The notes under the pieces: model-generated
Databases searched by the model: none
The model's input: only the letters and a program-made list of their open reading frames with translations
Told to the model about the DNA's origin: nothing
Shown here: one piece after another, positions 17,493-26,393 of the stretch
Layout: every line of letters starts with the position of its first letter
Numbering within the stretch: the first letter of the stretch is position 1
Position numbers and translations under genes: made by a program
Assembly: GCA_041664345.1 (NCBI GenBank)
Contig: JBAYKX010000011.1
Span: 1-64,000, forward strand
Length of the DNA: 64,000 nucleotides
Origin: GWE2-40-63 sp041664345
GTDB lineage: Bacteria; Bacteroidota; Bacteroidia; Bacteroidales; SZUA-534
Direction of reading: 5' to 3'

Positions 17493-18365
17493 ATGAATGA
17501 AAACATAGCCAGTAATGATAAGCCAATAGCAACATGGAACCGGTTCGTATTAATTCAAGTGTTAATTGGATTACTTTTTATTAAACTGCTTGCTGTACCT
17601 CAAGTTATAAAGGCCCAATCCTATTATTCTGTTTATCATTTAAATAAGGCAGATTATATTATTACTCCAGCTTCCTGGACTTTTGGATTGGTATTAAAAT
17701 ACGGAGTATCAACCAACGATTTATTAACTCAGGAAGAAATAGGAGCACTTACCTTAGATCCCTTTTTTGCTATGGATAATTTTGCTATGAATAAGTATAA
17801 TCCCTCGTTGGATAAATTTGGAGATTTTATTATTGCAATTCCGCTAGTTGCACCATTAATGTTTTCAATCCCAGCAATAAAAAATAAGGATTGGCAGCAG
17901 GTTGCTACCTTGAATATAATGTATGCCGAAGTTCTTGGATTGACTTTTGGAATGGCGGAATTGAGCAAAGTAGCTTTTCATAGAATTAGACCTTTTATGT
18001 ACAACACAAATTTGACTGTTGATGAACGGTACCTTTTGAATGAATCAGGCGATGGTGAAAAGTCATTTTACTCCATGCATACCGCCTTTGCTTTTAGTTC
18101 GGCCGTTTTCTTTTCTAAAGTTTATTCTGATTCTTATGGTAAATCGGCCCGCAGCAATTTGATTTGGGCGGGTTCCTTGGGATTAGCAACCGGAATAGGA
18201 ATATCAAGGGTTTACTCAGGTCAACATTTTCCGACGGATGTTATTGCAGGAGCTTTGGTTGGTGGCCTTACGGGTTTTCTTATTCCTGCATTGCATCGGA
18301 AAAATCAAACCCGGACCTCGTGGATAATTGCACCGAATGGTATCAGGGTTACTTATAGGATATAA
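17493..18365 (+). CDS. Membrane PAP2-type phosphatase
   Basis: 290 residues. An N-terminal hydrophobic segment (about 16-38) is followed by several membrane spans. The three PAP2 motifs are visible: K(x6)RP as KVAFHRIRP; the PSGH-like motif as YSMHTAF, with His in place; and SRxxxxxHxxxD as SRVYSGQHFPTD. These enzymes dephosphorylate lipid phosphates such as undecaprenyl pyrophosphate, phosphatidate or lipid A, with the active site on the periplasmic face. The substrate cannot be told from sequence. It follows the WbqC-like gene by 12 bases and ends at a bidirectional terminator. Confidence 0.88.
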   Translation: MNENIASNDKPIATWNRFVLIQVLIGLLFIKLLAVPQVIKAQSYYSVYHLNKADYIITPASWTFGLVLKYGVSTNDLLTQEEIGALTLDPFFAMDNFAMNKYNPSLDKFGDFIIAIPLVAPLMFSIPAIKNKDWQQVATLNIMYAEVLGLTFGMAELSKVAFHRIRPFMYNTNLTVDERYLLNESGDGEKSFYSMHTAFAFSSAVFFSKVYSDSYGKSARSNLIWAGSLGLATGIGISRVYSGQHFPTDVIAGALVGGLTGFLIPALHRKNQTRTSWIIAPNGIRVTYRI

Positions 18366-18366
18366 A

Positions 18367-18396
18367 AAAGGCTACCTTTCGATAGCCTTTATTTTA
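18367..18396. terminator. Bidirectional terminator
   Basis: The stem AAAGGCTA/TAGCCTTT has an 8-base loop. It has T-rich tails on the plus strand and TTTTTTATATC on the minus strand. It serves the convergent PAP2 and TPR genes. Confidence 0.8.
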
Positions 18397-18409
18397 TATT
18401 TTGATTTGG

Positions 18410-19099
18410 TTATAATGATTCCAATTTTACTTTAATAGCTTCCGCTTTTTCTGCCATTTCCAAATTAACATATATATTTTGGAGCGCTTTTAATGCTTTA
18501 TCATTTTTCTCATCAAAGCTTACTGATTTTTCCATCAATGGCAATGCCTTTTTAAATTCATCATCAGCTTTGGCGTATTCGGCTTTAAAAGCTTCAGGGT
18601 CTGAGGTATTCAATCCACTGTTGTTGGCTTTTGACTTGATATCGTTTCCAATTTTGTAAAACTCCAATCCTTGTTTCAAATAGCAGTGACTCATTAGTTT
18701 TTTAAGTGTTTTATCATCAGGGTATTTTGTTAATCCTTGATTCAAAACTTGCTCCATTTTGGGCAAATTATCCTGTTTCATGTAAACCTGACCGAGTGAT
18801 ATGTATGGTTTTTCTTCTTTATAATTTAATTCAATTGTTTTTTCAAGATAGGGAATCGCTTGTTCCAGTTTGTCGGCTTTAAATGCGCAATACCCTGCAT
18901 TATAAATATAGGTAGTATCCACAATGCCATCTTTTTCCAAAAGAGTTAAAGCAGCTGAATAGGCGGTATAAGCTGTGATAAAGTCTTTGTTTTTGTAAGC
19001 TTCATTACCTTCGTTTTTAAGAGTTATGGCATCCTTTTCCTGTGCAAAACCAATAAAACTTAGTACCATTAGTAAAGCAAAAATTCCTTTTTTGATCAT
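18410..19099 (-). CDS. Exported TPR-repeat protein
   Basis: 229 residues with a signal peptide (MIKKGIFALLMVLSFIGFAQE). Tandem TPR units follow: LKNEGNEAYKNKDFITAYTAYSAAL, TTYIYNAGYCAFKADKLEQAIPYLEKTIEL, and KPYISLGQVYMKQDNLPKMEQVLNQGL. They run into a longer C-terminal helical region ending in the last repeat (LKALQNIYVNLEMAEKA). TPR arrays are protein-binding scaffolds, and the partner is unknown. It has its own good promoter at 19131-19160, so it is likely transcribed apart from the genes behind it. Confidence 0.8.
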   Translation of the reverse strand: MIKKGIFALLMVLSFIGFAQEKDAITLKNEGNEAYKNKDFITAYTAYSAALTLLEKDGIVDTTYIYNAGYCAFKADKLEQAIPYLEKTIELNYKEEKPYISLGQVYMKQDNLPKMEQVLNQGLTKYPDDKTLKKLMSHCYLKQGLEFYKIGNDIKSKANNSGLNTSDPEAFKAEYAKADDEFKKALPLMEKSVSFDEKNDKALKALQNIYVNLEMAEKAEAIKVKLESL

Positions 19100-19130
19100 A
19101 ATAAATTAATTTTTTAGTTAAAATGAGCTT

Positions 19131-19160
19131 CAAAAATAGAAATAATGAAATGAAATCCAA
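19131..19160 (-). promoter_or_regulatory. Candidate promoter of the TPR gene
   Basis: Minus-strand TATTTTTG (19131-19138) matches TAnnTTTG. A TTG lies at 19158-19160 with a 19-base spacer, the usual Bacteroidota distance. The -7 element is 31 bases before the ATG at 19099. Confidence 0.5.
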
Positions 19161-19208
19161 GTTTTTTTTTACAAACAGGATATTTTTAAACAGGAAAGAT
19201 AACAATTA

Positions 19209-19820
19209 TTAAAATGGTGAACATCCAGAAAAACCTTGAAATCCTTGCATCCCAGTTGACCTTTGGTAGGGATTTCGTGTTTGGTATGGATGGTCGGAAA
19301 ATTGAACCTGAGCATTAAAACTGATGTGTCGGTTAACATTATAGTTAATTCCCAAGCTAACATCTTTGTATTTATTATTTATGGGAGCATAGTTGCTTTG
19401 TGGATTTGTAAATACCTGTTCAACCATAACTCCACCATAGATGTTTACTTTTTGATTGAGCTTATAAATTCCGGTAGCATAAGTATAAACCGATGTGACG
19501 GTAGCATCGGTTTTAGCCAAACTTTTATCGTAATTCAATACGGTTATATTATTTAATTGAGTAAATGAGGCACCAACTCCTGCAACTATCGAAAACTTTT
19601 TAGTTACATCAAAGGTTGCTGAGGGAGAAAAATAGGTAGTTAAAAAAGAAGATTTATCTGATGAAAATCCGGCTTGAGTTCCAACCTCAAAATGATAGTC
19701 AGCAGCTCCTAGGCTAGTTGAAAATGGCTTGGCTTGGTTTTTTGATAGCGCCATTTGAGCCATTAGCATAAATGGAAATAAACCAGACAAAAGGGTAAAT
19801 ACTAATTTTTGGGTCATCAT
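19209..19820 (-). CDS. Outer-membrane beta-barrel-like protein
   Basis: 203 residues with a signal peptide ending near LMAQ. The mature part alternates hydrophobic and polar residues in strand-length blocks (YHFEVGTQAGF, FSIVAGVGASF, VNIYGGVMVEQVF, KDVSLGINYNVNRHISFNAQVQF), as in small 8-strand barrels. The C terminus is Gly/Gln/Ser/Pro-rich (STGMQGFQGFSGCSPF) rather than the usual aromatic end, which is odd for a barrel. It lies 32 bases behind the 19853-20764 lipoprotein gene and is likely co-transcribed with it. Function is unknown. Confidence 0.65.
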   Translation of the reverse strand: MMTQKLVFTLLSGLFPFMLMAQMALSKNQAKPFSTSLGAADYHFEVGTQAGFSSDKSSFLTTYFSPSATFDVTKKFSIVAGVGASFTQLNNITVLNYDKSLAKTDATVTSVYTYATGIYKLNQKVNIYGGVMVEQVFTNPQSNYAPINNKYKDVSLGINYNVNRHISFNAQVQFSDHPYQTRNPYQRSTGMQGFQGFSGCSPF

Positions 19821-19852
19821 AATAATTTTTTATAAAACGGAAAAATAACAAT

Positions 19853-20764
19853 TTAAATGCCAGTAATTAAATTTCGGATACTATCGGAAGTATGGCATAA
19901 ATTATCAAATACTTCTTGCGAAACAAATATTTCAGTATTGGCTTGCAAGGTGGTAATTTTGGTTTCATTATTTGTAACAGGTTCCACCTTTGACGAAACA
20001 ATAGTTATCTGATCATAAATCTGTTTAATCTCATATAACATTCCTAGTACCCGTTTAATTTCTGGGTTGTATTTATACTGTTCTAATAAACTAAGTAAGG
20101 TTCCAAGCGAAAGTTTTTGATCAATAATGCGATCAATTAACTCGTTATTGTTTGGCGAAACTTTAGTAAGTCCGGTGGCAATATAAAGCCCTTCAATCCA
20201 ACCTCCAGCAATTATTAAAGCACCTATTTCGGGTCTCCCTGCTTCTCGTAAATAGGAACTGCTACTCATGAAAGCCTCTGTAATGATGGCCATACTTGAA
20301 TCCCGATTATTTATATTGTTTTCAAGTCGTTCAACTATTTTAGTGTCAATAAAAGCGTATATTCCCATTTCATCGGCAAGGCGTTTTGAAACGGACATAA
20401 TTTGAATGGTAGTTTGTGTTTGTATAAAAAGGCTGGCATAGCTTAAATCGGCTCCATAAACTCCAAAATTTAATGCTTTTTGTGCAGTGGAGGTGTATTT
20501 TTCAGCATTCTCAATGGAATTTAATAATAATGGATTAAAATTAGCTTCTGCTCTTTTTAAAAGCATGGCTGTTTCAATGGGCGACGGTAAGGAATAGAAT
20601 ACTTGTTTGGCTTTTTGAAGATCGTCAACCAATTCTTCCTCAGCAATCAATTCCTGATCAACCATTTCTTTTAGCTGTTTTTTGCTTTTTTTGTCAGAAT
20701 TACAACCTGCCATTAAAAAGGAAGCAGCTAAAATTAATGCGATACAAAATTTATATCTATTCAT
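19853..20764 (-). CDS. Conserved lipoprotein of unknown function
   Basis: 303 residues. The signal peptide ends in the lipobox LMAGC (Cys21) and is followed by a Lys-rich stretch and an acidic coiled segment (EMVDQELIAEEELVDD). The rest is alpha-helical with no recognised catalytic motif. One notable segment is the Gly-rich ALIIAGGWIEGLYIATGL. It is the first gene of a two-gene unit with the barrel-like protein. It could be an envelope scaffold. No family could be named with confidence. Confidence 0.7.
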   Translation of the reverse strand: MNRYKFCIALILAASFLMAGCNSDKKSKKQLKEMVDQELIAEEELVDDLQKAKQVFYSLPSPIETAMLLKRAEANFNPLLLNSIENAEKYTSTAQKALNFGVYGADLSYASLFIQTQTTIQIMSVSKRLADEMGIYAFIDTKIVERLENNINNRDSSMAIITEAFMSSSSYLREAGRPEIGALIIAGGWIEGLYIATGLTKVSPNNNELIDRIIDQKLSLGTLLSLLEQYKYNPEIKRVLGMLYEIKQIYDQITIVSSKVEPVTNNETKITTLQANTEIFVSQEVFDNLCHTSDSIRNLITGI

Positions 20765-21064
20765 TTTTAATAGTTTTTAAAGGATATAAAATTAAGCATT
20801 TTTATGGTAAATGAAACTTCTTTTAATTTCGGATAATTAAACTTCAATGAGAAAAGGTTTAATATGCCTAAAATAATTAACTAATTGAAAGTTAATAATT
20901 AAATAATAGGGTGATTTAATATAGATGTTCGTAAAATCATTGTTACAGTAAAAAATATGGTAAAGTCTTTTTGTTTGTGTACATTTGACAACTACTAATT
21001 GTTTTTAAAAAAATATTGAAGTAATATGCCAGCAATTATGCAATTATCATTTAAATACTTCTCA
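20765..21064. other. Divergent intergenic region
   Basis: A/T-rich spacer between the lipoprotein gene (-) and the GH16 gene (+), with no gene. TACATTTG at 20980-20987 fits the -7 consensus for the plus strand, but I see no clear -33 element. Confidence 0.45.
20980..20987 (+). promoter_or_regulatory. Candidate -7 element for the beta-1,3-glucan cluster
   Basis: TACATTTG matches TAnnTTTG, 78 bases before the chosen ATG of the first GH16 gene. A -33 TTTG at the right distance was not found, so this is tentative. Confidence 0.3.
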
Positions 21065-23083
21065 ATGAAAAGTTCTATTCGTAATTCTTTTTTAATAGCT
21101 ATAGTGTTGTTTTTACTATCAGGCAATCAAATAGTTGTGGCGCAATCGTGTTTTGAATTGGTTTGGAGTGATGAGTTTAATATTCCAGGAAAACCTGATT
21201 CTACAAAATGGACCTATGAGGTTGGAAATAATAACGGGAACAATCATGAATCCCAGTATTATACCAAAAGAATTGAAAATGCACGAATTGAGGATAGCGC
21301 ATTAATTATTGAAGCCCGGAAAGAAACCTACAGTGGGTTTCAATATACTTCAGCCAGAATTAATACATACTCGAATAATTTGTATTGGAAATATGGGAAA
21401 ATAGTAGCACGCATGAAGCTTCCTTATGGCCAAGGTATATGGCCCGCCTTTTGGATGCTAGGCAATAGCATTTTTACTGGGACCAATTGGCCTGCCTGTG
21501 GCGAAATAGACATTATGGAACTAGTTGGTGGAGGAGAAGGAAGAGACGATAAAGCTTATGGAACTCCTCACTGGGCCGATGCCAATAACAATCATGCGCA
21601 ATATGGAGGGGCAAAGCAATTGAGCGAAGGTATTTATGCCGATGCCTACCACACGTTTTCTGTTGAATGGAATGCGACAACCATAAAATGGTTTATGGAT
21701 GGCCAGCAATTTCATGTAATCGACATTACACCCGCAGCTTTGAGTGAATTTAAGAACAATTTTTTTATAATCTTGAATTTAGCAGTTGGCGGTGATTGGC
21801 CGGGATATCCCAATGCATCCACCGTTTTTCCACAAAAATTTTATATTGATTATGTTCGGGTTTATCAACTAAATAAAACTCCTGAAATAAAAGGAGAAAG
21901 CCTTGTTGTTAAAGCGGAAAAGAGCTTAAAATTTTCAACTGTTGAATCCAACGAATTTACTTATCAATGGTCGGTACCCGAAGATGCACAAATTATTTCA
22001 GGACAAGGGACACATTCTATTGATGTGAATTGGGGCTGTACGTCAGGAAGTGTTACGTGTAATTTAATTACAAACTGTGATAATTACAATTTAGAATTTC
22101 CCGTTTTACTTAATGATTTAATAATCATTGGAAAAGAACAGGTAAAAGAGAATGAATTAAATATATACTATTCAATTCCTCAAACCCTTGAAGCATCTTA
22201 TGCCTGGACATTGCCGGAGGCTGTATCTTCAACCACTAATTTAGACACCAATGCAGTGTTTTTAAACTGGGGAACTAAGGATGGAACCCTCAAAGTAATG
22301 GTTGATAATACCTGTGGATTTGATAGTGCTTCCATAGATGTATCTATTTTACGACAATTACCTTATCCAAATGCAGAAGAACCTCATGTAATTCCGGGAA
22401 CCATTGAATCAGTTTATTATGATATGGGTGGGGAGGGGATTGCCTATCACGATAAAGAACTAAAAAATTTAGGTACTGGTATTCGACTCAACGAAGGTGT
22501 TGACACCGAAGCCAATGACGGCGGTTATAATGTAGGATGGACTGAACCCGGTGAGTGGCTGGAATATACTATTTCGATAGCATCCAGCAAAAAATACGAT
22601 GCCGAAATTAGGATTGCTTCCCCGAATACTACCGGTAAATTTAAAATATTGTTCAATGGGGAAGATCGTACCGGAACTATTTCGGTTTCCAATTCTGGTG
22701 GTTGGGCTGCCTTCAAATCAATATTTTTGAATGACATTCAGCTTTATGATACCGATACCTTAATGAGGATATCTATTGTATCGTCCGGATTTAATTTGGG
22801 AAGACTAATATTTGCTGATTCTATTACAAATGACATACATGGAATGGAAAGCGCAACAAATATTAACATTTATCCAACCATTACCGATGGCAAACTGTAT
22901 GTTCAAAACCTAAATAACCAAACCGGTTTTACCATTATTGACATAGCCGGCATTGAAGTAAAAAAGGGGATTGTAGAACCAAATTCTTCTATTGATGTAA
23001 CAAGTTTTTACCCAGGGTCTTATTTCATTATTATAGATGAACCCAATAGCCGGAAAGCCCACAAATTTATTAAAATACAGTAA
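21065..23083 (+). CDS. Secreted GH16 beta-glucanase with CBM6 and T9SS sorting domain
   Basis: 672 residues from the ATG at 21065 (MKSSIRNSF), which gives a better signal peptide than the ATG at 21026. The GH16 domain (about 25-275) has the catalytic GEIDIME, with Glu147 nucleophile, Asp149 and Glu152 acid/base. This is the laminarinase/lichenase signature. PKD- or Ig-like modules (about 280-440) follow, then a CBM6-type domain (about 455-590; GWTEPGEWLEYT). A type IX sorting domain (last 75 residues, NINIYPTITDG...KFIKIQ) ends the chain. It would hydrolyse beta-1,3- or mixed beta-1,3/1,4-glucan outside the cell. It heads an operon with MFS and GH-A genes (24- and 18-base gaps). Confidence 0.9.
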   Translation: MKSSIRNSFLIAIVLFLLSGNQIVVAQSCFELVWSDEFNIPGKPDSTKWTYEVGNNNGNNHESQYYTKRIENARIEDSALIIEARKETYSGFQYTSARINTYSNNLYWKYGKIVARMKLPYGQGIWPAFWMLGNSIFTGTNWPACGEIDIMELVGGGEGRDDKAYGTPHWADANNNHAQYGGAKQLSEGIYADAYHTFSVEWNATTIKWFMDGQQFHVIDITPAALSEFKNNFFIILNLAVGGDWPGYPNASTVFPQKFYIDYVRVYQLNKTPEIKGESLVVKAEKSLKFSTVESNEFTYQWSVPEDAQIISGQGTHSIDVNWGCTSGSVTCNLITNCDNYNLEFPVLLNDLIIIGKEQVKENELNIYYSIPQTLEASYAWTLPEAVSSTTNLDTNAVFLNWGTKDGTLKVMVDNTCGFDSASIDVSILRQLPYPNAEEPHVIPGTIESVYYDMGGEGIAYHDKELKNLGTGIRLNEGVDTEANDGGYNVGWTEPGEWLEYTISIASSKKYDAEIRIASPNTTGKFKILFNGEDRTGTISVSNSGGWAAFKSIFLNDIQLYDTDTLMRISIVSSGFNLGRLIFADSITNDIHGMESATNINIYPTITDGKLYVQNLNNQTGFTIIDIAGIEVKKGIVEPNSSIDVTSFYPGSYFIIIDEPNSRKAHKFIKIQ

Positions 23084-23107
23084 TTTATTCATATAAACTA
23101 AAATAGG

Positions 23108-24688
23108 ATGAAAGGAAAAATTAATACATTGTACCTAGTGCTCATGGCTCTTATTGTTGCCTTGGGAGGTTTTTTGTTAGGGTTTGACAGTGCCGTAATT
23201 TCTGGTGCTGTACCGTTTTATAAAAATGTTTTTGGTTTGGATTCCGGTTCATGGATTCTTGGTTTTTCAGTGGGTTCCATTATTGCCGGAGCTATTATCG
23301 GAAATTTTATTGGCGGGCCTTTTTCCGATTATTTAGGACGGAAAGGGGTACTCATTATAACGGCTATTTTATTTACATTCTATGCCCTTGGAACCTCACT
23401 AACCGACAGCATCGTGTTTTTTGTGGTAGCCAGGATTGTTGGTGGGCTGGGAGTGGGCATGGCCATTTTGGTGGCTCCCATGTATATTGCCGAAATTGCG
23501 CCCCAAAAATACCGTGGCACCTTGGTATCCATCAATCAATTCAATATCGTAATCGGTATTTCAATTGCCTATTTTTCCAACTATTTTATTCTTAAAAATG
23601 TAGTTGACCCTACCATGAATTGGAGATGGATGTTAGGAGTTGGGGCAATTCCAGCAGTTTTGTATTTCTTACTGTTATTTTTTGTGCCGCAAAGCCCGAG
23701 GTGGCTTACTTTAAAAGGTCGTCATGATGAAGCAAAAAAAGTACTTTCAAAAATTGGTGGCGATGAATATGCCGTGCAGGTTCATTCCGAAATAGTTGCC
23801 AATTTGAATAATTCATCCTCATCGGGTAAAAGCAATTTTAAAGAAATATTTTCCAAAAATATGTCCACCATATTGATAATTGGTTTTGGAATTGCCTTTT
23901 TTCAGCAAATTACCGGTATCAATGCCATATTTTATTATGCACCCATGATATTTGGAATGGCAGGAGGTGCGCAGGATTCAGCCTTTATTCAAGCCGCTAT
24001 TTTAGGCCTTACCAACGTGGTATTTACTATTGTGGCTATGTTCCTTATCGATAAATTAGGCCGTAAACCCCTGTTGATTATGGGTTCTATTGGTATCACC
24101 TTATCGCTTTCGTTGGCAGCATTTGCATTCAATGGTGCAACTTATAAAATAGAAACCGGCGATGTTGCTGGAATGGTGGATGTGGCCAAAGCCAGTGAAG
24201 ACAAGAATAAAGATGTCGCTTTATTTGAATCGGGAATCGCTAAAATGGTAGATCAGGAATATAACAGCGAAGTTAAATTCTTCAATAAAGTGGAAGAAAA
24301 TATTGGTGCGGCCAATTATAATTTATTCAAAAGCACCATTCTACAGAAATCAATTACTATGAATGCAATCCTTGTATTAATAGCATTAATAATATATGTA
24401 TCTTCTTTTGCTATTTCACTGGGGCCGGTTATGTGGGCGTTGTTATCCGAAATATTCCCAAACAGGCATCGTGGTATGATGATTTCCATTGTGGGTACCT
24501 GGAACTCCATTGTGAGCTTTGCTGTAGCAACTATTTTCCCTGTAGAGCTCGAATTTTTAGGTACTTCGGGGACTTTTATGGTTTATGCCGCTTTTGGGTT
24601 GCTGACCTTGCTTTTTACCCTTAAATTCATTCCTGAAACAAAAGGGCAATCACTGGAAGAACTTGAAGTTACTTTAATAAGACATTAA
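23108..24688 (+). CDS. Sugar-porter family MFS transporter with a long extracytoplasmic insert
   Basis: 526 residues with twelve predicted membrane spans. Sugar-porter signatures are present: GFLLGFDSAVISG in TM1, DYLGRKG after TM2, R-rich PQKYRGTLVS after TM4, PQSPRWL at the end of TM6, the QQITGIN substrate-binding block in TM7, and PETKG at the C terminus. A polar insert of about 75 residues (roughly 342-417) lies between TM9 and TM10, rich in Lys, Glu and Asp. Known members of this size class lack it or have it much shorter. It would bring glucose or short glucosides into the cell, by proton symport or facilitated diffusion. Its position between GH16 and GH-A genes ties it to glucan use. 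Confidence 0.9.
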   Translation: MKGKINTLYLVLMALIVALGGFLLGFDSAVISGAVPFYKNVFGLDSGSWILGFSVGSIIAGAIIGNFIGGPFSDYLGRKGVLIITAILFTFYALGTSLTDSIVFFVVARIVGGLGVGMAILVAPMYIAEIAPQKYRGTLVSINQFNIVIGISIAYFSNYFILKNVVDPTMNWRWMLGVGAIPAVLYFLLLFFVPQSPRWLTLKGRHDEAKKVLSKIGGDEYAVQVHSEIVANLNNSSSSGKSNFKEIFSKNMSTILIIGFGIAFFQQITGINAIFYYAPMIFGMAGGAQDSAFIQAAILGLTNVVFTIVAMFLIDKLGRKPLLIMGSIGITLSLSLAAFAFNGATYKIETGDVAGMVDVAKASEDKNKDVALFESGIAKMVDQEYNSEVKFFNKVEENIGAANYNLFKSTILQKSITMNAILVLIALIIYVSSFAISLGPVMWALLSEIFPNRHRGMMISIVGTWNSIVSFAVATIFPVELEFLGTSGTFMVYAAFGLLTLLFTLKFIPETKGQSLEELEVTLIRH

Positions 24689-24706
24689 CCGTTTAATTGA
24701 TAAACT

Positions 24707-25999
24707 ATGAAAATTAATTTTTTTGTTTTACTCATTGCAATAGGATTACTAGTATCGTGCAATAATATGAAAAAAGGAACAAGTCCCGTAAATGTTAAGG
24801 TTCAAAAGAATTCCGAAGGCCAAAACCGACTTTTTGTTGATGGAAAAGAATTCTTTGTAAATGGTGCTGGTTTGGAATTCGGCAATATCGATTCGCTTGG
24901 AGCACATGGGGCAAATTCTTTCCGGACCTGGAGAACTGAAAACGGGGAACAAACCGCGGTTGAAGTTTTGGATAAAGCCCAAAAAAATGGACTTCTGGTG
25001 CTGATGGGAATTGAAGTGGCTCGTGAAAGACATGGTTTTAATTACAACGATACCGTCAAGGTGTTGGAGCAATTCAATGATATTAAAGGCCAAGTTGAAC
25101 GGTTAAAAAGCCATCCGGCATTGTTGGGATGGGCTATCGGCAATGAATTGAATTTGGGAGCCAATAATTTAGCCATTTATGATGCAGTGAACGATCTTTC
25201 GAAAATGATTCACCAAATTGACCCCAATCACCCTACCACCACTACATTGGCAGGTATCGGAAAACGGGAAGTGGATTATATAAAAGAACATTGTACCGAC
25301 ATCGATTTTTTATCCATTCAAATGTATGGCGATATTGTTAACCTGCAAACACGCATTGCCGATGCCGGTTGGCAAGGACCGTATATTGTTACCGAATGGG
25401 GAGCAACCGGACATTGGGAAGTGGGAAAAACAAGTTGGGATACGCCTATTGAGCAAACCAGTCATGAAAAGCAAAAATCGTTTTTGAACCGATACGATTT
25501 GGCGATTCAGGCCGATAAAATCAACTGTATGGGTTCTTATGCATTTTTATGGGGACAAAAGCAGGAACGCACTCCAACTTGGTACGGTATGTTTTTGGAA
25601 AGCGGTGCTGAAACTGAAATAGTGGATGCTATGCACTACATCTGGAACGGAAAATGGCCCGAAAACCGCTGCCCGGTTCTCGATTCTTTTAAAATTGAGA
25701 ATAAAACTGCTTATGATAACATTAAAGTGAAAGCATCTTCAAAAATGAATGCGGAAGTTTATTACAGCCAATTCAAAAACGATAGCTTGAAGTTCTTATG
25801 GGAAATAATTCCCGAAAGCAACGATTTGAAATGGGGCGGCGATAAAGAAAACAGGCCACCAACCATATTTCATGTTGAAGGTACTAGCAAAATGGAAATT
25901 GCCACCCCTGATACCATTGGAGCGTATCGGTTGTTCATTTATGTTCTCAATAACCATAACAAAGCAGCTACCGCAAACATTCCTTTTTTTGTAGAGTAG
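24707..25999 (+). CDS. Clan GH-A glycosidase lipoprotein (GH2-like barrel)
   Basis: 430 residues. The signal ends in LVSC (lipobox). A TIM barrel follows, with GWAIGNELN (Glu147, acid/base) and VTEWGATG (Glu230, nucleophile). The strand-4/strand-7 NE...E layout is that of clan GH-A. The sugar-binding N-terminal domain of true GH2 enzymes is missing, and a small beta domain (about 320-430) ends the chain. In a beta-1,3-glucan cluster it is likely to act on beta-1,3-gluco-oligosaccharides, perhaps like GH158 or other GH2-related glucanases. The exact family cannot be assigned by eye. It is third in the operon, 18 bases after the MFS gene. Confidence 0.82.
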   Translation: MKINFFVLLIAIGLLVSCNNMKKGTSPVNVKVQKNSEGQNRLFVDGKEFFVNGAGLEFGNIDSLGAHGANSFRTWRTENGEQTAVEVLDKAQKNGLLVLMGIEVARERHGFNYNDTVKVLEQFNDIKGQVERLKSHPALLGWAIGNELNLGANNLAIYDAVNDLSKMIHQIDPNHPTTTTLAGIGKREVDYIKEHCTDIDFLSIQMYGDIVNLQTRIADAGWQGPYIVTEWGATGHWEVGKTSWDTPIEQTSHEKQKSFLNRYDLAIQADKINCMGSYAFLWGQKQERTPTWYGMFLESGAETEIVDAMHYIWNGKWPENRCPVLDSFKIENKTAYDNIKVKASSKMNAEVYYSQFKNDSLKFLWEIIPESNDLKWGGDKENRPPTIFHVEGTSKMEIATPDTIGAYRLFIYVLNNHNKAATANIPFFVE

Positions 26000-26157
26000 T
26001 GGTAAAACGATGTGAAGATGCTTGTAAAAAGAGCTGAATTCTATTGATTCGATAAATGTTTCAAATTTTAATACGAATGCACCTGTGGTTACTTGCCGTG
26101 GGTGCATTTACAAGTTAAATGAATGGTATTAAACAAGCAGGGAAAACGCATTTTAAA

Positions 26158-26204
26158 ATCCCGTTAGGGATATAATATGAATAGCCCTGGGTTTCAACCC
26201 AGGG
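26158..26204. repeat. Bipartite extragenic palindrome
   Basis: ATCCC-GTTA-GGGAT, then the linker ATAATATGAATAG, then CCCTGGGTT-TC-AACCCAGGG. It has the same plan as 11327-11371 (small hairpin, TAATA-containing linker, GC-rich hairpin), pointing to a dispersed family. Confidence 0.6.
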
Positions 26205-26218
26205 ATCAAGTTTTATGG

Positions 26219-26326
26219 TATAAAATCGGCGCAAGCGCTACCGTTTAATTGAAATTGTGAAGAAACCATGCGCCGAAAATGGGAATTTCAAATTTCGATT
26301 CTTAAATGCGGTTGCCCTGATTAAAC
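26219..26326 (+). repeat. Shared upstream element, copy A (before GH3)
   Basis: About 107 bases closely matching 49014-49120 base for base apart from scattered changes. Both begin TATAAAATCGGCGCAAGC, pass through CCGAAAATGGGAATT, and end CCCTGAT(T)AAAC. Inside, TCGGCGCA (26226-26233) pairs with TGCGCCGA (26269-26276). It ends 67 bases before the GH3 start codon. Confidence 0.7.
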
Positions 26327-26393
26327 AAGTATTAAATTGCATTATTGATACTTAATTGCTTAATTTCAAACTCCTCTTTTTAAAACAAATTTT

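Larger units (their letters stand above)
26000..26393. other. Intergenic region rich in palindromes
   Basis: No gene. It contains, in order: a hairpin at 26076-26108 (AATGCACC/GGTGCATT), a bipartite palindrome at 26158-26204, and a roughly 107-bp element at 26219-26326 shared with 49014-49120. Confidence 0.6.
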
